A DNA stretch of 38,892 bases from Chamaesiphon sp. 336R_metabinner_41 (lineage in GTDB: Bacteria; Cyanobacteriota; Cyanobacteriia; Cyanobacteriales; Chamaesiphonaceae): assembly GCA_025359915.1 (NCBI GenBank), contig JANYDE010000069.1, positions 1 to 38,892 on the forward strand, read 5' to 3'. Positions 1-8,366 of this stretch are shown one piece after another (position 1 is the stretch's first letter; each line of letters opens with the position of its first letter). A program made the translations under genes and the position numbers. The notes under the pieces are model-generated. The model made no database searches and was not told where the DNA came from. It saw nothing but the letters and a program-made list of their open reading frames with translations.

Positions 1-132
1 TCTGACTGGGGGCGGGATCTGTTTGCTGATGTTCGGTCAATTGTCAATACTGGCAAACGACAAGGTTTATCCGCTTTTGAATCCATTCTTAATGCCTTAA
101 ACCCCTTGGAATCCTTGTTTCCTCTGAGTTGA
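1..132 (+). pseudogene. C-terminal end of a transposase, probably IS66 type (cut by window edge)
   Basis: An open frame runs in from the left edge and ends at a TGA at 130-132, giving 43 residues that start SDWGRDLFADVRSIVNTGKR. This resembles the C-terminus of cyanobacterial IS66-type transposases, which end in a W-G-x-D-x-F-x-x-V-R-S-x-V segment followed by KRQGLSAF. That family assignment is from memory of the motif. The catalytic part lies outside the window, so whether the gene is complete cannot be seen. No terminal inverted repeat could be identified in 133-267, which is otherwise AT-rich and empty. Confidence 0.5.
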
Positions 133-267
133 GCAATTACAAATAAAGTTACACTAGCTGATTCATGCAATCAATATCCTCACACTAAAAACAAGTAGAT
201 AAATTCATTTTCTACCTATAAGGATTTTAGAATTCCAGTAAAATAATTTAGGATTTTGCAACTCAAC

Positions 268-837
268 TTAATCGAGAATGTTGTTTTGTCCAGCTTCTTC
301 AAGCCACTTTTTCACAGTTCCATTCCTCGCGGTAGAAACCTGAGGACGATTTGATTCCTTAGCTGCTTTATTCCAATCTTCTGCCTCAATTGCTTTTTTA
401 AAATTTGGAAATTTGAGCACCAAGCCTTCAGTTCCCAAGTTAAAAGCCATATCTAGCAAAGCAAACCTTGCGGTTAAAGGGTAGCTGTTAAATTTAGGAA
501 ATTTAAGTACTAGCTGACTTTTGAACTCCTCAATACGGGTGTCCAAAAGATTGTTAATCAAATCTATTGGAAGATCTAGCTTAGTAAATGGTTTGTATTT
601 AGCAGCTATTTGTCCTTTGGGTTGTCTTTTTACAGATTCAAAATCAGCTTTAATCTCATCCTTAGTAGCTAGTTGGTTAGTAAGACGATTAACAAAAGAA
701 AGTTTCTGAGATTCCGCGACATTAGATAACTTATTACCAACACCAACTGTCACATATCCCTCGGTATCTAGATACATATGAGAGATCTCATTTTCACTGA
801 TTTTAATTTCTTTCTTGAAGTCATCCCATGTTGCCAT
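268..837 (-). CDS. T4-type lysozyme-like protein (GH24 fold)
   Basis: 189 residues. The N-terminus matches the active-site hairpin of phage T4 lysozyme: Glu15, then Asp24 in LDTEGYVTVGVGN, then Thr30, with the same spacing as T4 Glu11-Asp20-Thr26. The rest is helical with a W-K-A repeat near the C-terminus, as in the family, which cleaves the N-acetylmuramic acid to N-acetylglucosamine bond of peptidoglycan. No signal peptide or membrane segment is visible, so export would need a holin or lysis, or the protein could act as an injected effector. No holin or phage structural genes are nearby; the neighbour on the left is a transposase tail. The ATG start is supported by the close spacing to the catalytic Glu. 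It could be a phage remnant or a cargo gene. Confidence 0.75.
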   Translation of the reverse strand: MATWDDFKKEIKISENEISHMYLDTEGYVTVGVGNKLSNVAESQKLSFVNRLTNQLATKDEIKADFESVKRQPKGQIAAKYKPFTKLDLPIDLINNLLDTRIEEFKSQLVLKFPKFNSYPLTARFALLDMAFNLGTEGLVLKFPNFKKAIEAEDWNKAAKESNRPQVSTARNGTVKKWLEEAGQNNILD

Positions 838-993
838 AGCATATTATCCTTGTGATGTAAATTTTCACATTCTAGAGAGAAATACAGATCTGTGATACAA
901 TTCGTGGTGAAAAAATCACGGTGAAAGCCTGTAAATAACCTTACCAAGCTAGCTATTAAACATGTAGCAAATTGATATCAACTATCAACTAAC

Positions 994-2316
994 TCAATAA
1001 CTATCTGTTGGATTGACTAATCTCAGTAACTTCTGCTTGATTTGATTGTCAAACACTTCCCATTTCATCTTAGAAAATTCAGAATTGTCATTAAACCCAC
1101 ATAAGAACCCGACTGGAATCTCAAATCCGCCAGCAGTGAATCTACCGCCACCGAAGAAACGTCCCTCACTATTTTTCCCGAATGCTTCCTTGATGAATTC
1201 ATCAGGATCGAGGGTTAATTTGGACGTGCGGAGCGATCCAATCACTAATTCGACTTCATCATCCTCATCGCGAACGATGCCGTATACAACCGCCGTATGG
1301 ACGTTTTCCTCTGTCACGAGAAAATCCGCCGCTTGGGGAATCGCATCTCTGTCTTCATAGCGCAGATAGCCCACTCCGGCAATCGAGAAATTATTTTGCA
1401 CAACACGATTGGTGAGCGAGCGTTGGATCACCTCCATTACTCGTTTCGATCGATATACTTGCAGGATAGCATTGAGCAATTGAGCATCATAAAAGCGGCT
1501 GAGATATCCCGCCGCCAAAAAGTCCTCTTCTTGCGCCTGCATCAAGCGATTGGTATCAGAGCGTAAGCCATGCATCAGTGCGGTAGCACATTTAACATGT
1601 TCGGCAATGCTGCTGTCGAGTTTGAGCAATCCAGCTTGCAGATATTGAGTCAGAATTGTAGCTGTAGCACGGGTTGAGGGGCGAATATCTACAAATTCAG
1701 CATTGAGATCTTCTTGGAGACTATGATGATCGATAATTACGGTAATCGGAATACCAGCTTTGCGAACAATATCTAATAATTGACAGGTGGTACCTTGGTT
1801 ATCGATCAGTACACACCCTTGATAATGAGCTAAATCTTTGTCTTTGAGATTTGCACCAGAAATCTTCTTCGTCGGTAATCCCGTCAGTTTGACGAGAGCG
1901 ATATTTTCTTGGTGACTGAGGGCACCTGCATAGACCAAATCGCAAGTAATGTTATACTGCTTGGCAATAAGTTGGTATGCCCAGGCTCCAGAGAGCGCGT
2001 CAGGATCGGGAAAGTCTTGTAACAAGACGATCTGGCGATCCCCACGATGTCGTTCTAGTGTCGCTTTGAGTGCGGCTACGCGAATATCCTCTGAGGGCAG
2101 ATCGTACCGATACTCCAAGGAAGCAACTCCGTTAATTACTGGTACGGCAATCTGTGCAGGGATAGATATCGCTTGGCCATGCTCACGATCTAGTCTAACT
2201 TCTGCATGTTCGTCATCTGAATCTGTTGGCGTTGTCATTTCGAGCATTCCACGCATAGAACTGGTATCCATGTTTGAAGCTTTACCGTTGAGAGGCTTAA
2301 TCGAATTTGAAGACAT
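994..2316 (-). CDS. DHH-family phosphoesterase (NrnA/RecJ-like)
   Basis: 440 residues. Motifs of the DHH superfamily are visible in order: DFPDPDALSGAWA at 101-113 (metal-binding Asp104 and Asp106), a middle IDNQG motif (Asp172), and IIDHH at 194-198. The C-terminal DHHA1 part carries the glycine-rich substrate loop FFGGGRFTAGGFEIP. Members are Mn-dependent phosphodiesterases or phosphatases acting on short oligonucleotides or pAp. The first roughly 55 residues are polar and probably disordered; a later start at the in-frame Met near residue 16 or 27 is possible. Cytoplasmic, no membrane segment. It is followed on the same strand upstream by a PHP phosphoesterase with a 283-bp gap, so probably not one transcript. 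The gap 2317-2599 contains no gene that I can see. Confidence 0.85.
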   Translation of the reverse strand: MSSNSIKPLNGKASNMDTSSMRGMLEMTTPTDSDDEHAEVRLDREHGQAISIPAQIAVPVINGVASLEYRYDLPSEDIRVAALKATLERHRGDRQIVLLQDFPDPDALSGAWAYQLIAKQYNITCDLVYAGALSHQENIALVKLTGLPTKKISGANLKDKDLAHYQGCVLIDNQGTTCQLLDIVRKAGIPITVIIDHHSLQEDLNAEFVDIRPSTRATATILTQYLQAGLLKLDSSIAEHVKCATALMHGLRSDTNRLMQAQEEDFLAAGYLSRFYDAQLLNAILQVYRSKRVMEVIQRSLTNRVVQNNFSIAGVGYLRYEDRDAIPQAADFLVTEENVHTAVVYGIVRDEDDEVELVIGSLRTSKLTLDPDEFIKEAFGKNSEGRFFGGGRFTAGGFEIPVGFLCGFNDNSEFSKMKWEVFDNQIKQKLLRLVNPTDSY

Positions 2317-2599
2317 CTATTATCACACAAGGTAGTGCAGGAAACGGGAAGTCCTAGCACTTTTTGTGTTGCTCGGTACGACAATCTCCCGTGGGTATAA
2401 TATCCCTGATAAACCATCATAAACAACTGCGATCGGATTGGCAATTAGCGATTTTACTTAACCCTAGATACTATTCATCACTATCTTTTACTACCAACAG
2501 TTCTAGTCATTTAGTAGCTTCCTTTAGAAATTGCTAATTTCAGCATTTAACCGCGTCAGTATCTAAATCGAGGAATGTAACATAAGACACTGATTACGC

Positions 2600-3265
2600 T
2601 TACAATCTCTGTAACAAGTTTAATCCGTGTGTGTCAGTTCCACATGTATGCAACAAATTGTAACTCCTGCCCAATCGTTTGATTGTTTCTGTCTGTTCAA
2701 AACTAGGAATCCAGGGATTGGGATTGTTGTATGCATAATAAGTCTCTACGCCATCAATTCCCAATGATACGGCCGTAGGAATCAACTCTTCAGGCGATCG
2801 ACGATACCGAGATGGATGCGCTAATACAATGATCGCACCAGCTTTGTGGAGTGCGGCAATTACCCGTTCGGCACGGGCATCGACACCTCTGGGTTCGCGT
2901 CCGGTCAGATATGGGGCTAAACTCGGCTCTAAGGGGTTGAACCCATAGCCGAGAATGTGAACATCGACAGGGGGAAGATATGCGGTGATTTCTATTCCCG
3001 TCCACAGGTGAATAGAGTCTATTGATTGCTGTTCCAACCATTGAGCTGCACGATAGTAGCCTTCAACACTGTGATGATCGGTGATCGCCATTCCCTGCAA
3101 TCCAATCTCCACGGCTTGTGTCATCAGATCTTCTGGGATGAGTTTCCCGTCAGAGCAATTGGTATGCATGTGGAAGTTATAATGCTTCGGACAACTATCA
3201 GCCTGAATGTTGGTGAATACTTGGCGCAATAAGGTTGTGTTTTGGGCTGAGTTCTGGTTCTTCAT
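2600..3265 (-). CDS. PHP-domain phosphoesterase
   Basis: 221 residues. The PHP metal-binding signatures are all present: HMHTNCSDG (His32, His34, Asp39), ITDHHS (Asp63, His64, His65), AHPSRYRR in the middle, and CGTDTHG near the end. The family hydrolyses phosphoesters with a tri-metal centre. This compact single-domain form resembles TrpH/YciV-type enzymes (5'-3' exonuclease or nucleoside 3',5'-bisphosphate phosphatase), but the substrate cannot be set from sequence. No signal peptide. The first 25 residues are variable, and the alternative start is Met33, which would remove the first motif His32, so the upstream ATG is preferred. The gene ends a few residues after the last motif, short but normal for the type. 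Confidence 0.85.
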   Translation of the reverse strand: MKNQNSAQNTTLLRQVFTNIQADSCPKHYNFHMHTNCSDGKLIPEDLMTQAVEIGLQGMAITDHHSVEGYYRAAQWLEQQSIDSIHLWTGIEITAYLPPVDVHILGYGFNPLEPSLAPYLTGREPRGVDARAERVIAALHKAGAIIVLAHPSRYRRSPEELIPTAVSLGIDGVETYYAYNNPNPWIPSFEQTETIKRLGRSYNLLHTCGTDTHGLNLLQRL

Positions 3266-3406
3266 AGCTTTGGGTATGCAAGTCTATCTTTTAAGATTAC
3301 CTCAATCGTTGTAAAACTTTATGAGAATAGGGGCTAGTACTCTCTCAGGATTTGAAAGGTCGTGAGTAGTATCTTCTTTATTGTAGCCGTCTACAGCCGA
3401 TAGCGC

Positions 3407-3484
3407 GATTCTCCAAAGGAGAGGCTATTGCTCTTGGCGTTAGGCTGCCGTAGGCACGGGCAAACGCTCCGCTACCGCCAACGA
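3407..3484. repeat. Dispersed repeat family A, copy 1
   Basis: About 78 bp beginning GATTCTCCAAAGGAGAGGCT and ending AACGCTCCGCTACCGCCAAC. Similar copies are at 11409-11480 (opposite orientation) and 18429-18484 (shorter, middle missing). Each contains the small palindrome CTCC-GGAG followed by a GC-rich second half. All three are outside core genes. It lies in the 3266-3752 gap, in which I see no other gene. Confidence 0.8.
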
Positions 3485-3654
3485 TCCTTCGCAATGAGGA
3501 TAGGCATTAACGCCACATATATTGTTTCTGATAAAAGTGTGTCGATTTTCGATCCATTATCAAAAAGTTTAATGATATTTTAAGATTTCTCACAGATTTG
3601 AACGATCCCCAGATTGCTAATTTATGATATATGAGTGCCCAAAATCTGGACACA

Positions 3655-3710
3655 AGCGAAAAGTGTGGTCTTGGGGTTCCCCCTGCGAGAGCACTTTTTC
3701 AAGACAGATC
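3655..3710. repeat. Inverted repeat arm, left of the small membrane gene
   Basis: A 56-bp segment (GCGAAAAGTGTGGTCTTGGG through AAGACAGATC) recurs in inverse orientation at 4075-4134 with only a handful of mismatches. The two arms face each other across the 95-aa gene. A naive long ORF would translate this arm as the N-terminus of that gene. Confidence 0.85.
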
Positions 3711-3752
3711 CAAGCAAGTTCTTTTAGCCATCAGGCGGGTGAGGTTACGATC

Positions 3753-4040
3753 GTGTCATCAAAACTACTGCGTTCTTTATCTCTGGCGGTGCTATTGAGT
3801 TTCTTCGCACCCATGCTGTTGATGTCTGGCTCTCTAGCTAGTACTTGGTTATTGACTTGCATTCCTGGCTTAGGCTCGATCGGTCAAATTCCTACTAATA
3901 TGTTGTTAGACTTTCTTGACACCTTCGGCGGTGGCTGCGCCATTCAGGGCATGTTAACTATCGGCTTAGTCTGCGGCTTCGTCGGCGCACTCTTTGATAT
4001 CTATGTCTTTTATAGCTTTCGGATGCAGAAGGGAAATTAA
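3753..4040 (+). CDS. Small two-helix membrane protein of unknown function
   Basis: I do not recognise a named family. From the GTG at 3753 the product is 95 residues with two hydrophobic segments: about residues 8-27 (a leucine/alanine-rich first helix, which could be an uncleaved or cleaved signal) and about residues 66-88. Between them lies a loop with two cysteines (LLTCIPG and GGGCAIQG) that could form a disulphide outside the membrane. An open frame extends upstream to an ATG at 3624, but that 43-residue extension is made of the 3655-3710 inverted repeat, so the GTG is preferred; GAGG lies about 10 nt before it. The gene is boxed by two inverted repeat arms. Probably an inner-membrane or thylakoid protein; function unknown. 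Confidence 0.6.
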   Translation: MSSKLLRSLSLAVLLSFFAPMLLMSGSLASTWLLTCIPGLGSIGQIPTNMLLDFLDTFGGGCAIQGMLTIGLVCGFVGALFDIYVFYSFRMQKGN

Positions 4041-4074
4041 GTTTGGTGGTTTAGTGGTTTAGTTTTTAGCAGGA

Positions 4075-4134
4075 TCTCCAATCTGTCTTGAAAAGGTACT
4101 CTCGCATGGGAAACCCCAAGACCGCACTTTTCGC
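4075..4134. repeat. Inverted repeat arm, right of the small membrane gene
   Basis: Reverse complement of 3655-3710 with few mismatches. It sits just before the ubiD promoter region. A short run of CTCCCAT units follows it at 4135-4150. Confidence 0.85.
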
Positions 4135-4188
4135 TCCCATCTCCCATCTCTTCTACAATAGAGACATAACTTTACAAAGGGCGATCGC

Positions 4189-5697
4189 ATGGCGGGGGAC
4201 TTTAGAGAATTTTTAGACGTGCTCGAAAAACGGGGACAACTGCGACGGATTAAGACGCAGGTAAACTCGGACTTAGAAATTGCTGAAATCGCCAATCGGA
4301 TGTTGGAATGTGGCGGCCCAGGGTTATTATTTGAGAATGTCAAAGGTGCGAAATATCCGGTAGCCGTGAATATCATGGGCACAGTAGAACGGATCTGCTG
4401 GGCGATGAATATGGAGCAACCCGAAGAATTAGAAGGTTTGGGGCGTAAATTGGCGATGCTCCAGCAACCCAAACCGCCGAAGAAGATCTCGCAAGCCGTA
4501 GAGTTTGGCAAAGTATTATTTGATGTCCTCAAGGCGAAAACCAGTCGAGATTACTTCCCACCCTGTCAACAGGTAGTTGTGAAGGGAGATGACCTAGACT
4601 TAAATAGTCTGCCTTTAATCCGTCCTTATGCAGGCGATGCTGGGAAGATTGTCACCTTGGGATTGGTGATTACCAAAGATTGTGAAACGGGTACGCCGAA
4701 TGTTGGGGTATATCGGCTTCAGTTGCAGTCTAATAATACGATGACGGTGCAGTGGTTATCGGTACGGGGTGGAGCACGTCATTTGCGGAAAGCCGCCGAG
4801 CATGGTAAAAAATTAGAAATTGCGATCGCTTTAGGGGTACATCCCCTGATTATCATGGCAGCAGCTACGCCGATTCCGATGGATTTATCGGAGTGGTTAT
4901 TTGCAGGTATCTATGGTGGGAAGGGCGTAAAATTAGCGAAGTGTAAAACGATCGATCTGGAAGTACCTGCGGACTCAGAATTTGTGCTCGAAGGCACGAT
5001 TACACCTGGGGAGGAGATGATTGATGGGCCATTTGGCGATCATATGGGTTACTATAACCAGTCCAAATCATGCCCATTGATTCGATTCAATTGCATGACT
5101 CATCGCAAAGATCCGATTTATCTTACCACCTTTAGCGGTCGTCCACCCAAAGAAGAAGCGATGATGGCGATCGCGCTCAACCGGATTTATACACCAATTC
5201 TCCGCCAACAGGTACCAGAAATTGTAGACTTCTTCCTTCCAATGGAAGCATTGAGCTATAAAGCGGCGATTATCTCGATCGATAAAGCGTATCCTGGACA
5301 AGCTAGACGAGCAGCCTTAGCCTTCTGGAGTGCTTTACCCCAATTTACCTATACTAAATTCGTGATCATCGTAGATAAGGATATCAATATCCGCGACCCG
5401 CGCCAAGTTGTCTGGGCGATTAGCTCCAAAGTCGATCCTCAGCGGGATGTATTTATTATCCCCGATACCCCATTTGATAAACTCGACTTTGCTACCCCGA
5501 AGGTGGGTTTAGGCAGTCGGATGGGCATCGATGCGACTACCAAGGTTTATCCCGAAACCGATGATGTCTGGGGCGAACAATTGGAATCCGATCCTGATAT
5601 GGCGGCGTTGGTAGACAGACGTTGGGCTGAGTATGGGTTAGCAGATATTAATCTAGATGAAGTCAATGCTAATTTGTTTGGTTATGATATGCATTAA
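4189..5697 (+). CDS. ubiD: UbiD-family prenyl-FMN-dependent decarboxylase
   Basis: 502 residues, the usual UbiD length. It opens MAGDFREFLDVLEKRGQLRRI and contains the conserved GPFGDHMGYY block, GRPPKEEAMM, and a C-terminal GLGSRMGIDATTK segment, all typical of 3-octaprenyl-4-hydroxybenzoate carboxy-lyase-like proteins. UbiD enzymes use prenylated FMN made by UbiX to decarboxylate aromatic or unsaturated acids. In cyanobacteria the homologue has been linked to plastoquinone synthesis from 4-hydroxybenzoate; assignment of that role here is by homology. The start ATG overlaps a HIP1 octamer GCGATCGC (4183-4190). Cytoplasmic; stands alone, converging on rnz. Confidence 0.92.
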   Translation: MAGDFREFLDVLEKRGQLRRIKTQVNSDLEIAEIANRMLECGGPGLLFENVKGAKYPVAVNIMGTVERICWAMNMEQPEELEGLGRKLAMLQQPKPPKKISQAVEFGKVLFDVLKAKTSRDYFPPCQQVVVKGDDLDLNSLPLIRPYAGDAGKIVTLGLVITKDCETGTPNVGVYRLQLQSNNTMTVQWLSVRGGARHLRKAAEHGKKLEIAIALGVHPLIIMAAATPIPMDLSEWLFAGIYGGKGVKLAKCKTIDLEVPADSEFVLEGTITPGEEMIDGPFGDHMGYYNQSKSCPLIRFNCMTHRKDPIYLTTFSGRPPKEEAMMAIALNRIYTPILRQQVPEIVDFFLPMEALSYKAAIISIDKAYPGQARRAALAFWSALPQFTYTKFVIIVDKDINIRDPRQVVWAISSKVDPQRDVFIIPDTPFDKLDFATPKVGLGSRMGIDATTKVYPETDDVWGEQLESDPDMAALVDRRWAEYGLADINLDEVNANLFGYDMH

Positions 5698-5774
5698 TCA
5701 GCGAACTATTCTTTACCTGCGACTAAAGTCGCTTGAGTTACATAGCAATTGCCAAGGCGGTTAGGACAGATCAG

Positions 5775-5803
5775 ATCCCCGACTTCTCCGAGAAGTCGGG
5801 GAT
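5775..5803. terminator. 13-bp perfect stem-loop between converging ubiD and rnz
   Basis: ATCCCCGACTTCT - CCG - AGAAGTCGGGGAT. It lies between the converging 3' ends of ubiD and rnz, so it could terminate either transcript, though there is no T-run. A related stem (AGAAACCCGACTTTT...) sits downstream of apcE at 29268-29300, so it may also be a dispersed REP-like palindrome. Confidence 0.5.
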
Positions 5804-5896
5804 TTAGCTTCACAAACGTGCTAGCATTCTTGGCGACTGCTATAAGTAGCTTTTTGATCTTTGAATCCCCCCGTCTCCCCGTCTCCCGATTTATTA

Positions 5897-6832
5897 TTAA
5901 TTGACTCGCCGCGATATTTCATGAGTCATCAGATCGTATGCCATTTTGGTATTGGGAAAAATCGCTCTTGCAGCTTGTAATAAATTGTCCAAACCGATCG
6001 CATTTCCAGGCGCGTAACGGGGACTAAAATGAGTTAGAATCAGTTCCTTCGCTCCTGCTCCTAGAGCCACTTGAGCAGCCATTGTCGAAGTCGAATGCAG
6101 CCTATCAAATGCCATGTCTGCATCTTGATGAGCAAATGTCGATTCATGAATCAAGACATCCGCATCTTCAGCTAATTCGACAGAGTTGTCGCAATAAACT
6201 GTGTCCGTACAATAGACGAACTTTCTGCCGATTTCCGTCTCTCCACACAAATCTTGACCATTAATAATTCTACCGTCAGGTAACGTTACGATCTCACCAT
6301 TCTTTAGCTTGCCATAAATCGGCCCAGACGGAATTCCCAATTGCTTCGCTTTTTCTAGGTCAAATTTACCAGATCGATCGGTTTCACTGACACGATAGCC
6401 GTATGCTGGCACTTTATGCTTGAGTGGGATACAAGTTACAGTAAAATCAGCTTCACGATGAACGATACCAGGCTCGATCGTGTGTACCTTAATCGGGTAA
6501 TTTAGATGAGTGTAGGAGTACTTTTGACAAGCACGAAGATATTCCTCCAATCCCTTAGGACCATAAATATCAATTCGATCTGGGCTACCCGCCATCCCGT
6601 ATGTCGCCAACAACCCAATCAATCCAAAAATATGATCGCCATGTAAATGTGTGACAAAAATTCGCCGAATCTGACTGATTTTGACATCACAGCGTAATAA
6701 TTGATGTTGGGTGGCTTCACCGCAATCAAATAGCCACACTTCTGCCCGCTGTGGAAGATTGAGTGCGATACTAGAAACATTGCGTGCCCTAGTGGGGACA
6801 CCTGACGATGTGCCGAGGAAGGTAATTTGCAC
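5897..6832 (-). CDS. rnz: Ribonuclease Z (tRNA 3' endonuclease)
   Basis: Metallo-beta-lactamase fold. From the GTG at 6832 the protein is 311 residues, starting VQITFLGTSSGVPT, which is where cyanobacterial RNase Z proteins normally begin; the longer frame from the ATG at 6880 adds 16 proline-rich residues that look non-native. The zinc motif THLHGDH is at residues 61-67, followed by LLATYG, the flexible-arm region, HESTF and LTHFSPRY near the C-terminus. The enzyme cuts the 3' trailer from tRNA precursors lacking CCA. The tRNA-Leu gene in this window lacks an encoded CCA, which fits. Divergent from exbD; the shared 5' region 6833-7005 has no gene. Confidence 0.93.
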   Translation of the reverse strand: MQITFLGTSSGVPTRARNVSSIALNLPQRAEVWLFDCGEATQHQLLRCDVKISQIRRIFVTHLHGDHIFGLIGLLATYGMAGSPDRIDIYGPKGLEEYLRACQKYSYTHLNYPIKVHTIEPGIVHREADFTVTCIPLKHKVPAYGYRVSETDRSGKFDLEKAKQLGIPSGPIYGKLKNGEIVTLPDGRIINGQDLCGETEIGRKFVYCTDTVYCDNSVELAEDADVLIHESTFAHQDADMAFDRLHSTSTMAAQVALGAGAKELILTHFSPRYAPGNAIGLDNLLQAARAIFPNTKMAYDLMTHEISRRVN

Positions 6833-7005
6833 AGGAAGGGGGGAGGGGGAGTTCGGAGCTGGAAGCGAGAAAATTCTCACTGTATCTCAAAAAAGTAGAG
6901 AGTGGTGTAGATTGCTCTATCTTTGAATTAGTATTTAATTATAGAGGATGATACTTACGTTTAAGCTTTTTATCTCCCCCCTCCGCCCTCCGAACGCCCC
7001 CCTTT

Positions 7006-7662
7006 ATGAAGATAAATCCTGGTAACATTAACGAAGAGCCAAGAATCGAGCTAGTACCGCTGATTGATGTGATCTTTTGCATTTTGACATTTTTCTTATT
7101 AGCAGGGCTACAGGTAGCTAGACAGCAGGCAATCAACGTAGATATTCCCAAGGCTAGCAGTGGTGCGCCAGCGGCAAGAGAATTGCTGATGGTAAGTCTC
7201 AATGATGCTGGACAACTATTTCTCGAACAGCAGCCGATGTTAGTGCCAGGGCAATTAATCGAAGCTGTCAAACAGTATCGTCAAGCGCGTCCGAATAGCT
7301 CGATCGTCTTATATGCGTCTAAACAAGTCAGCTACAATAAAGTTGTCGAAGTCCTCGATGCCCTCAGAGGTGTTGCTGGAGATCGAGTAGCATTAGCAAC
7401 TCTACCCTCAAATACTGCCGCGCCTACGCCCCCAATCCTCAATAATCCCCCTGGTTATAGCAATCCCGATAGTCCCGCCCCAACCGTAAATCCCTACAAT
7501 CCTCAAGGCGTAATTCCTAGTGTTCCTCAACCGAACAATGGGTTAGTCAATCCCGTGCCAGGTTCATTCGGACAGCCTGTCCCAGTCAATCCTGCTCCGC
7601 TGACACAGCCAGTTCCAGTGCCAGCTCCAGTTCCTACCGTGGTTCCAAGCAAATCACCGTGA
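7006..7662 (+). CDS. exbD: ExbD/TolR-type energy-transducing membrane protein
   Basis: 218 residues. The N-terminus has the ExbD signature RIELVPLIDVIFCILTFFLL: a single membrane helix with the essential Asp at residue 21 that carries protons with an ExbB/TolQ partner. The periplasmic domain follows to about residue 145, then a long Pro/Asn/Val-rich tail (NPPGYSNP...PVPAPVPTVV) likely spanning the periplasm or disordered. ExbB is not in the window. The last codons and the TGA (7660-7662) coincide with the right end of a TnpB-type element, so the original C-terminus may have been longer. Energises TonB-dependent uptake or cell-envelope motion. Confidence 0.88.
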   Translation: MKINPGNINEEPRIELVPLIDVIFCILTFFLLAGLQVARQQAINVDIPKASSGAPAARELLMVSLNDAGQLFLEQQPMLVPGQLIEAVKQYRQARPNSSIVLYASKQVSYNKVVEVLDALRGVAGDRVALATLPSNTAAPTPPILNNPPGYSNPDSPAPTVNPYNPQGVIPSVPQPNNGLVNPVPGSFGQPVPVNPAPLTQPVPVPAPVPTVVPSKSP

Positions 7663-7700
7663 ACTACCCGCCCTCAACTGGAGTACCAGTATGAGGGGGG
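7659..7700 (-). mobile_element. Right end hairpin of the TnpB element (omega-RNA region)
   Basis: Just past the tnpB stop, on the minus strand, lies an imperfect hairpin (7667-7700) with ACTGG-TACT-CCAGT at its tip flanked by CCCTCA and TGAGGG, followed by GTAGTTCAC. This matches the form of IS605-family right ends, which also encode the 3' part of the TnpB guide RNA. It directly abuts and partly overlaps the exbD stop codon. Confidence 0.6.
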
Positions 7701-8332
7701 CTTCCAGCTTCGAGGGGAATCGCATCTGACAAGACCGAAATCTTTCCAGGTTGACTTACATTCCCTCCACTGGCAGCAGCACTAGTTCCTAATGCCTGTT
7801 TTGTCTCGCTTATATGCGGAGGAAACCTCCGCACATCGAGCCGCAAAAACCGCAAGGCTTCATCTCTGATGTTTTTTGCCGCATTGATGTCTCGATCGTT
7901 ACGACCATGACACTTGGGGCAATCCCAATGACGCACGTTCAAGGGCATTTCCGATACTTTGTGGAGACAATTATTGCAAGTCTTGGAGCTAGGGAAAAAG
8001 CGATCTATCTCGATGTAGATTTTGCCTAACTTCTCAGCTTTGTACTGGAGCATTGTTCCAAACATTCCCCATCCAGCATCGCTAATAGCTTTAGCTAGAC
8101 AGTGATTGCGTACCATGCCTTTGACGTTCAGATTTTCTACTGCAATGACTTGGTTTTTGTCTACTATCTTGCGGGATAGTTTGTGCAGAAAATCTTCGCG
8201 TACTCTTTTTATCTTTGAATGAACTCTGGCGACTAATCTTTTAGCTTTATCTCTGGTGCTACTTCCCTTCTGCTTGCGACTGAGTTTTTGCTGTTTACGC
8301 CTTAGGTTGCGACTATGTTGACAGCCATACAT
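7664..8332 (-). pseudogene. tnpB: Internally deleted TnpB (IS200/IS605-type OrfB)
   Basis: About 222 residues against roughly 400 for intact TnpB. The C-terminal half is well preserved: LRRKQQKLSRKQKGS, the RuvC-II Glu in VIAVENLNVKGM, the Cys4 zinc finger (CNNC...CPKC) and the RuvC-III Asp in DRDINAAKNI. The first RuvC Asp and the N-terminal wedge/recognition region are absent. The start MYGCQ looks like the authentic TnpB N-terminus, so the defect is probably an internal deletion between that start and LRRKQQ, not a simple 5' truncation. Without RuvC-I the nuclease should be inactive. No tnpA is nearby. It lies between exbD and the DegT gene. Confidence 0.85.
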
Positions 8333-8366
8333 CCTAGTCAATCTAATCTCAAGTTGATACGGGGCT

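Noticed and set aside
3624-3752. N-terminal extension of the small membrane protein
   Set aside because: Encoded by the inverted repeat arm; the hydrophobic N-terminus starts right after the internal GTG.
6833-6880. Longer RNase Z start at ATG 6880
   Set aside because: Adds a 16-residue proline-rich leader absent from the family; the GTG gives the standard QITFLGTSSG start.
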